Source of the DNA: an uncultured bacterium
Lineage (GTDB): Bacteria; Bacteroidota; Bacteroidia; Bacteroidales; CAIXTV01
Assembly (NCBI GenBank): GCA_903922465.1
Contig: CAIXTV010000247.1
Location: forward strand, 1 to 41,686
Direction: 5' to 3'
DNA length: 41,686 nucleotides
Shown: positions 35,273 to 41,686 of the stretch, one piece after another
Numbering within the stretch: position 1 is the first letter of the stretch
Layout of the letters: every line of letters starts with the position of its first letter
Program-made: the position numbers and the translations under genes
The notes under the pieces: model-generated
The model's database searches: none
Told to the model about the DNA's origin: nothing
The model's input: the letters and a program-made list of their open reading frames with translations, nothing else

Positions 35273-38200
35273 ATGAAAAAGCTTTTTGCCATTTTAACAA
35301 TCATTTTCTTTGCTTCATTGCTACCAATTAAAGCACAAGACCGACCTGCAAAGCCCAAAACTATAATAACTGGGAAATTCATCGGCCTTAGCAAACCCTT
35401 AAAAGACGCTCCTGCTATGTCTAAAGAAGAGTACATGTTGATGCAGGCAAAAGCCAAAAAAAGAGGCAAAAACACTCCTTTTGATTTACCTAAATACCCA
35501 TATGCATCTAAAGCATTACCTAAAGGGAATGATGCCGCATGGCAAAACCTCAATGGGAATAAGTCTCTTGTAAGTTTAGCCCCAATACAAAACTACGAAG
35601 GTCAGTCTTCACCTTACTATCCACCTGATTGTAATGGCACTGCAGGCCCTAATCATTATATGCAAACCGTAAACAGCACCTATGCCATATATAGTAAAAC
35701 AGGCACTCTACTTGTAGGACCTACTGCAATGAACACCCTTTTTGGCAACGTAACTGGTGCTAATGTTAACGATGGTGACCCAATCATCCTGTATGATGAA
35801 CAAGCTGCAAGGTTTGTTGCAGTTGAGTTCTCTGTTAGTGGGACAAACGATTATATGTTAATCGCTGTTTCAACTAGCAACGACCCAACAGGCACATGGT
35901 ATCAATATTCTTTTGATGTTGTTGATATGCCCGACTATGAAAAGATGGCTGTTTGGCGCGATGGATATTATATGGGAACTAACACTCAACCATCTACTGG
36001 TAGTGACATTTATGTTTTCGAACGTTCCCAAATGCTCAGTGGAGGCATCGCACGCATGGTTGCTTTTGACAACCCCTACCGTCCCGGCACAGGAGTTGTA
36101 GTTGTTCCACCCGTTGACAATGATGGCCCTGCTGCTCCAGTGGGTACACCAGGCACTTTTATTGCTTTTAATGACGACGCTGTAGGTGGAGGCGCTGATG
36201 AACTTTGGCTTTACGAACTTGCTGTCGATTGGACAACTCCGGCTAACTCTAGCTTTAACAGAACACAACAAATAGCTGTTACCCCTTTCGATAGTCAATT
36301 CTCTAACGGATGGGACAACCTATCTCAACCAGGCACCTCTATGAAGCTGTGCGCAATTTCTACCGTAATCATGAATGTACCTCAATATAGGAATTTCGGA
36401 ACTTACCAATCAATTGTTTGCTGTCATACAGTGGATGTTGACAACACTGACCATGCTGGAGTGCGTTGGTATGAACTCAGGAAAACGCCCCCTTCTACCA
36501 CATGGACCTTACGTCAACAGGGGACCTATGCTCCTGACGCTCATTCACGATGGATGGGAAGTGTTGCAATGAATGGCTCAGGGAAGATTGCTGTTGGATA
36601 CTCACTTTCAAGCAGCACAGAATATCCGGGGATACGTTATGCCGGACAATCATCTGCCGCCTATCAAAACGCATCAGGAGTGCTTGATGTTCCTGAAGTT
36701 ACAGCTGTTGCTGGAGCCAACTTCCAATACACTTACAACCGTTGGGGTGATTATTCGAGCATGTCAGTTGACCCATCTGATGATCAAACATTTTGGTTCA
36801 CTACTGAATATATAGGCACTTCAGAAGCAAGAAAAACTAAAATCATCTCCTTTAAGATAGGCAACAATCCTGTGGTTACCACTTTAGCTGCCTCAGCAAT
36901 TAGCACTACATCAGCTACAATAAACGGAAGTGTTAACCCTAACGGCTTAGCAACTACCTATTATTTCGAATGGGGAACAACAACTTTATACGGAAACACA
37001 ACAACTTCCATTTCAGCTGGAGCGGGTAGTTCAAATATTAATGTTAGTGAGAACCTCAGTGGATTAACCCCAAATCAAACCTATCATTTTCGTTTAGTGG
37101 CTGTCAATAGTGATGGCACCTCAAATGGCATTGACCTCAGCTTTATAGCCGGGGGAGCAAGCTTAACTACAACCGCCGCATCTTCCATTTCCTTAATATC
37201 AGCTGCATCGGGAGGCAATATAACCTCTGACGGAGGAAGTGCAATAACAGCCCGTGGCGTTTGCTGGTCGACCTCGGCCAATCCTACTATTTCAGGGAGT
37301 TATACAAGCAATGGCAGTGGCACGGGAGTATTTAGCAGCGCAATAAGTGGATTATTACAAAACACCACCTATCACATCAGAGCATATGCCACGAATAGTT
37401 CAGGAACGTATTATGGTAATGATGTTCAGTTTACAACACTATGCGGGGTCTACACCTTACCTTTTACTGAAAGTTTCAACAATTCGACCCTCCCTAATTG
37501 CTGGTCACAAATAGATAATCAAGGAGGGGGACAAATATGGCAGTTTGGCACCATAACTGGTCAAGCGCCTAATCCTTTGCTAAGTGGGAACTATGCATAT
37601 TTAAATAGTGATGCTTATGGGTCTGGTTTTTCGCAAAACGCCGACCTTATCACCCCAACATTAGACTTATCAGGTTATACCAATATTACCTTGGCTTTTA
37701 ATCATTACTTCAAATCATACGCGGGTTCTTCAGGAGCACTTTATTATAGCATCAATAATGGCTCGACATGGACAAGCCTAGCCTCTTTCACTGCTACTTC
37801 GGCCACCAACCCTATTGCTTTTAGTCAATTAATTACCTCAGTAGCCGGGCAATCGCAAGTGAAATTTAAATGGAATTACACCGGAGCATGGGGTTATTAT
37901 TGGGGCATAGATGATATCTCAATTACCAGTGCCTGCACTTTACCTCTTGCTGCCGGCACAATTACAGGCCCGGCCACCGCCTGTCAGAGTGCAACTGCAG
38001 TTGCTTATTCTATTCCCACAATTACCAATGCCACAACATACACCTGGGCATATTCGGGAAGTGGTGCTACGATAACAGGCACATCAAACAATATAACAAT
38101 TTCATTCGATGCCAATGCAACATCAGGCAACCTCAACGTGAAAGGCCACAATGCTTGTGGTGATGGAATTATCTCGGCTAATTATGCAATAACAATTAAT

Positions 38201-41200
38201 CCTCTACCTGTGGCAGCTGGAACCATAAGTGGTGCGGCTTCTGTATGTCAGGGGGCCACTTCAGTTGCCTATTCGGTGGGTGCAATTAGCAATGCAACGT
38301 CCTATGTTTGGTCATATTCAGGCACAGGCGCAACCATAAGCGGAAGCGGCAACAACATTAGCATAACATTTGCCTCAAATGCAACCCTGGGCAACCTCAG
38401 CGTTATTGGTCATAACACTTGTGGCGATGGAGTGGCTTCTGTTTTACCCATCAGCATAAACTACTTACCTGCAAGTGCAGCAGGCGCTATCGCAGGGAAC
38501 AACACCGTTTGCCAAGGGCAAAGCATTGTCGCTTATGCTGTTCCTGCCATTACTTATGCCACAACTTATGTATGGACCTTACCCAATGGAGCATCAGGAG
38601 CAAGCGCCACAGATAGTATTATTGTGAATTATGGCTATGCAGCCACCTCGGGAAACATCAGCGTGAAGGGTCATAATGCTTGTGGAGATGGGGCTATCTC
38701 AAATTTGGCCATAGTGGTAAACGCTATGCCATCGGCTCCTCTAGCCGGAACAATCACTCAACCAACATGTTCATCAGCAACAGCTAGTTTGGTTTTAAAC
38801 GGTTTGCCTGCATCGGGTAGCTGGATGTTGGTGAGAAGTCCGGGAGGAATCATCACCAATGGAACCGGGACAAGCGCAAGCATTACAGGTCTTGCAAGCG
38901 GAACTTACACCTACACAGTCACCAATGCATTGGGGTGCATTTCATTAGCATCATCCAATATCATCATAAATATTCAGCCTTCACCGCCTATAGCACCCTC
39001 GGGAAGTGCTGCTCAGTCGTTTTGCTCGGCCATTATGCCAAGAGTTGCGAACTTAACAGCTTCGGGGGCAGGCATTCAATGGTATAGTGCATCGAGCGGA
39101 GGAAGTGCTTTAGCGAGCACAACAGCCTTATCGAATGGCAGTCATTATTTTGCAAGTCAAACCATTAGTGGATGTGAAAGCACTGCACGACTGGATGTTG
39201 CCGCGACCATCAACCCCACCCCTTCTGCTCCTTCAGGAGATGCAGCCCAATCGTTTTGTTATGCCGCCACTGTAGCTAATCTGGTGGCTAGCGGAACCAA
39301 TATAAATTGGTATGATGCCGCCAATGGGGGCAATTTGCTTCTATCCAATACTCCTTTAATAAATGGAAACACCTATTATGCAAGTCAGAGCCTGAATGCC
39401 TGCGAAAGTCAAAGCAGGCTGGGAGTGGCAGTTACGATAAATCCTACCGTTGCCATAAATGCAGTAACTCAAGCCGTTTCTGGCATCAACCTAAATGGGG
39501 CAACGTTTAACGCTGAGCTCACTTCCACATGTCCAAACCCAACCATAGCAAGAGGTTTTGTGTATGCCAATCATGCCAATCCCAGCCTAAGCAATGCTTT
39601 AAGCACGGTGCTTAATGCGGGTAATGGCGTTGGGACTTACTCATCTGTTCTTACCACATTAAGTTCAAACACCGATTATTGGGTGAGGGCATTTGCCATT
39701 AATGCAACTGACACCGCTTACGGAGCCATATTAACTTTCAAAACAGGCATTTGGCCCTTCTTCAATCTTGAACTTAAGAACGATATACAAACCAATGATA
39801 GAACCTATGAGTTCGATATTATCCTCACGCATACAGGAAATTACGTAAACCCTGTTCAGTTTGAGTTATCAACCATACAAATGGGCATCTATTTTAACAG
39901 TGCCATCCTTAATGGAGGAACTGCCACGGCTACCGTGGTTCCAGGTTCAACCTCCGACTTTAATGTAATTCAGCAGCAAACCAATGCCAATTTATACATC
40001 ATTGGCCCTACAACCGGCAACAAAACCATCAAAATTACGGCCAAGACTGCAAGTTCTGGATTCGGTACCCTAATTTCAACCTCTACAGGAAGTCGTGTGA
40101 TGCGTGTGAGACTCACCAATACAGTAGCTTTCGCCCAACTAAAGCCCAACTTAAACTATTCGTTTACGGCAACCGGGCCTTCGTGGCAAACCATTGTTAA
40201 CGCCTACATAGCCACCATCAGCAAGAACATTAGTGCAAACGGCACTTTCATCGTTAACGGATTGCTTAACCCCACACTTAACCTTCAAAACTCTTATACT
40301 TTAAGCGGTGGAGGGGCCTATTGTGCTGGAAGTGGCACGCCTGTAAGCATTTCACTTGATGGTTCGCAAAGCGCTTTTAGCTATCAGTTGAAAAAAGATG
40401 GAATTAATTACGGTAGTGCGCTTGTTGGCACCGGAAATCCCCTAACATGGAACACCACTGATGCCGGCACCTACACCTGCGTTTGCGATACGCTAAACAT
40501 GAATGGAAGTGCGATAGTAACGATAAACAGCACCCCTACCCCAACGGCTGATGCCAATCAATCGTTCAATTATACCCCCACCATTGCCGATTTGACTGCT
40601 ATGGGAACGACAATTAAATGGTATGATGCCGCCACGGGAGGCAATCTACTTGCTTCGTCGTATACTATGCTAAACGGAAATACTTACTATGCCAGCCAAA
40701 CAATTGCAGGCTGCGAAAGTCAAAGCCGGGTAGCCGTAGCAGTGGCTATATCACTATATAAGATTATCAATTTGCATCTTTTCCTCGAAGGATTGTTCGA
40801 CAACAACACCCTTATCATGCACGAAGCCATGGATGGCAACACGGGTCAACCTTATTATGGCGATGGCATTGCCGATAAAATACAAGTCGACCTTTATAAT
40901 GAAAACACCCCCTTTGCACCTGCTGGAGTAAGTGTGAGTGGCATTGATTTAGCGACTAATGGTTTGGCAAGTTTCCAGATTTCCACCTCTCTTAATGGCA
41001 ACTATTACGTAAAAGTGAGCAACCGCAATCACTTGACCTATTGGTCGGCCATTGCTATACCTTTTAACACCTCAACTGTCAACTATTACTTTACGACCGA
41101 TATGCTACAGGCTTACGGAAGCGACCCTCAGGTGCAGGTTTCGCCCGGAATATTTGCCTTCTTTGTTGGCGACTTAGATCAGGGTGGATGGGTAGATGCC

Positions 41201-41359
41201 AACGATTTCAACATCTTTGAGTATGACTTAATTATGGGCACTGTCGGATTTCTTCCTTCTGATTTAGATGGTAGCGGATGGGTTGATTCTGACGACTACA
41301 ACGTCTTGGAGCCTCGATTGATGTTTGGTGTATTTACCGAATATCCTGGTCTGTACTAA
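35273..41359 (+). CDS. Giant secreted modular protein with FN3/PKD/Ig-like repeats and dockerin-like C-terminus
   Basis: The 2028-residue protein starts with a signal peptide (MKKLFAILTIIFFASLLPIKAQ). Order of regions: a 500-residue N-terminal module (PPDCNGTAGPNHYMQTVN, many aromatic strands, probably a beta-propeller); two FN3-like domains (about 535-725); a MAM/jelly-roll domain (about 730-890, ending WGIDDISI); three PKD-like repeats with GHNACGDG (about 895-1145); Ig-like repeats with FCSA/FCYA and GCES/ACES cysteine motifs (about 1150-1430, and again about 1790-1870); an FN3-like domain and a cohesin-like domain (LELKNDIQTNDRTYEFD). The C-terminus has two EF-hand-like repeats, DLDQGGWVDANDF and DLDGSGWVDSDDY, as in type I dockerins, and lacks the usual T9SS type A sorting pattern. 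It is probably a surface adhesin or scaffold; the ligand is unknown. It stands alone on the plus strand. Confidence 0.9.
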   Translation: MKKLFAILTIIFFASLLPIKAQDRPAKPKTIITGKFIGLSKPLKDAPAMSKEEYMLMQAKAKKRGKNTPFDLPKYPYASKALPKGNDAAWQNLNGNKSLVSLAPIQNYEGQSSPYYPPDCNGTAGPNHYMQTVNSTYAIYSKTGTLLVGPTAMNTLFGNVTGANVNDGDPIILYDEQAARFVAVEFSVSGTNDYMLIAVSTSNDPTGTWYQYSFDVVDMPDYEKMAVWRDGYYMGTNTQPSTGSDIYVFERSQMLSGGIARMVAFDNPYRPGTGVVVVPPVDNDGPAAPVGTPGTFIAFNDDAVGGGADELWLYELAVDWTTPANSSFNRTQQIAVTPFDSQFSNGWDNLSQPGTSMKLCAISTVIMNVPQYRNFGTYQSIVCCHTVDVDNTDHAGVRWYELRKTPPSTTWTLRQQGTYAPDAHSRWMGSVAMNGSGKIAVGYSLSSSTEYPGIRYAGQSSAAYQNASGVLDVPEVTAVAGANFQYTYNRWGDYSSMSVDPSDDQTFWFTTEYIGTSEARKTKIISFKIGNNPVVTTLAASAISTTSATINGSVNPNGLATTYYFEWGTTTLYGNTTTSISAGAGSSNINVSENLSGLTPNQTYHFRLVAVNSDGTSNGIDLSFIAGGASLTTTAASSISLISAASGGNITSDGGSAITARGVCWSTSANPTISGSYTSNGSGTGVFSSAISGLLQNTTYHIRAYATNSSGTYYGNDVQFTTLCGVYTLPFTESFNNSTLPNCWSQIDNQGGGQIWQFGTITGQAPNPLLSGNYAYLNSDAYGSGFSQNADLITPTLDLSGYTNITLAFNHYFKSYAGSSGALYYSINNGSTWTSLASFTATSATNPIAFSQLITSVAGQSQVKFKWNYTGAWGYYWGIDDISITSACTLPLAAGTITGPATACQSATAVAYSIPTITNATTYTWAYSGSGATITGTSNNITISFDANATSGNLNVKGHNACGDGIISANYAITINPLPVAAGTISGAASVCQGATSVAYSVGAISNATSYVWSYSGTGATISGSGNNISITFASNATLGNLSVIGHNTCGDGVASVLPISINYLPASAAGAIAGNNTVCQGQSIVAYAVPAITYATTYVWTLPNGASGASATDSIIVNYGYAATSGNISVKGHNACGDGAISNLAIVVNAMPSAPLAGTITQPTCSSATASLVLNGLPASGSWMLVRSPGGIITNGTGTSASITGLASGTYTYTVTNALGCISLASSNIIINIQPSPPIAPSGSAAQSFCSAIMPRVANLTASGAGIQWYSASSGGSALASTTALSNGSHYFASQTISGCESTARLDVAATINPTPSAPSGDAAQSFCYAATVANLVASGTNINWYDAANGGNLLLSNTPLINGNTYYASQSLNACESQSRLGVAVTINPTVAINAVTQAVSGINLNGATFNAELTSTCPNPTIARGFVYANHANPSLSNALSTVLNAGNGVGTYSSVLTTLSSNTDYWVRAFAINATDTAYGAILTFKTGIWPFFNLELKNDIQTNDRTYEFDIILTHTGNYVNPVQFELSTIQMGIYFNSAILNGGTATATVVPGSTSDFNVIQQQTNANLYIIGPTTGNKTIKITAKTASSGFGTLISTSTGSRVMRVRLTNTVAFAQLKPNLNYSFTATGPSWQTIVNAYIATISKNISANGTFIVNGLLNPTLNLQNSYTLSGGGAYCAGSGTPVSISLDGSQSAFSYQLKKDGINYGSALVGTGNPLTWNTTDAGTYTCVCDTLNMNGSAIVTINSTPTPTADANQSFNYTPTIADLTAMGTTIKWYDAATGGNLLASSYTMLNGNTYYASQTIAGCESQSRVAVAVAISLYKIINLHLFLEGLFDNNTLIMHEAMDGNTGQPYYGDGIADKIQVDLYNENTPFAPAGVSVSGIDLATNGLASFQISTSLNGNYYVKVSNRNHLTYWSAIAIPFNTSTVNYYFTTDMLQAYGSDPQVQVSPGIFAFFVGDLDQGGWVDANDFNIFEYDLIMGTVGFLPSDLDGSGWVDSDDYNVLEPRLMFGVFTEYPGLY

Positions 41360-41482
41360 AAGGAAGCGGCTTTTCTTTTGCTGATGTCAACGTCCTTGAC
41401 CAATGCTAATTTGGTTAAGATATTAGAGATATGCTTAAGTGATATCTGTAGATAGTATAGATTTAAAATAACTGCAGATAAT

Positions 41483-41686
41483 TACATTAAGGAATGGCAT
41501 TACAAACTTTTGCATATAGGCAACCTAGGCTAAGGACATATATAGCAAACTTCTGTATATATATCCCCTAGGCTAAGGACATATATAGCAAACTTCTGTA
41601 TATATATCCCCTAGGCTAAGGACATATATAGCAAACTTCTGTATATATACCCCCTAGGCTAAGGACATATATAGCAAACTTCTGTA
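41483..41686. repeat. 43-bp tandem repeat running off the window end (one diverged, three full, one partial unit)
   Basis: Units start at 41526, 41569, 41612 and 41655, each with CCTAGG at the junction, then CTAAGGACATATATAGC and AACTTCTGTATATATA. A diverged copy lies at 41483-41525 (about 27 of 43 positions match). Inside a unit GGACATATATA can pair with TATATATATCC around an 11-base loop with one mismatch. It follows the stop of the giant protein gene by about 120 bases; the spacer 41360-41482 contains nothing I recognise. The total number of copies is unknown. Confidence 0.92.

Noticed and set aside
35870-36298. 142-codon minus-strand frame inside the giant protein gene
   Set aside because: Antisense shadow of a long coding region; no independent support.
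41360-41390. Terminator after the giant protein gene
   Set aside because: AAGGAAGC/GCTTTTCTT can pair only with wobbles and a one-base loop, so no credible hairpin forms.

Overview
The window is chromosomal DNA from a low-GC member of the Bacteroidota. Evidence: a type IX secretion (T9SS) sorting domain, very large secreted adhesin-like proteins built from FN3/PKD/Ig-like modules, TAnnTTTG-type -7 promoter elements, few Shine-Dalgarno sites, and a purA / Fur-family / rel gene cluster. The class cannot be fixed from sequence alone; Bacteroidia is my guess. I see no tRNA, rRNA, IS element, phage gene or CRISPR array.

Layout. 1-3316 (-): 3' truncated large secreted protein whose signal-peptide start is separated from the body by an apparent one-base frameshift. 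3538-5694 (-): exported Mn-type superoxide dismutase and a secreted Q/N/K-rich protein, each followed by a good intrinsic terminator. 5695-6838: long AT-rich non-coding stretch that resolves into a degenerate 21-bp-period array. 6839-11548 (-): tight six-gene operon (ketosynthase, chain-length-factor-like partner, membrane polysaccharide deacetylase, LolA-like carrier, lipoprotein, FabZ-like dehydratase) resembling part of an aryl-polyene/flexirubin-type pathway. 11791-12158: a second 21-bp array with a CCGTACGG core. 12411-14280 (-): O-methyltransferase and M16 peptidase. 14354-16456 (+): MORN/YwqK-like secreted protein and a cobalamin-binding-type radical SAM enzyme. 16459-18589 (-): RidA, NAD(P)H quinone oxidoreductase and a T9SS cargo. 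18892-20085 (+): MFS transporter. 20183-22069 (-): secreted protein with repeated PepSY-like modules. 22154-26612 (-): purA, a Fur-family regulator without the usual CxxC, with a palindromic operator candidate, and rel. 26831-27070: a third 21-bp array. 27207-34448 (-): a six-gene hydrogenase-4/complex-I-like membrane complex. 35273-41359 (+): a 2028-residue secreted modular protein with a dockerin-like C-terminus. 41483-end: a 43-bp tandem repeat running off the window.

The strongest candidates for something unusual are: (1) the membrane complex, whose large subunit has lost all four NiFe-ligating cysteines and whose small subunit has lost all four ligands of the proximal/N2 cluster, while one ferredoxin-type [4Fe-4S] site and the ion-pumping membrane subunits look intact; and (2) three unrelated-sequence intergenic arrays sharing an exact 21-bp period (two turns of B-DNA), kept in register without indels.
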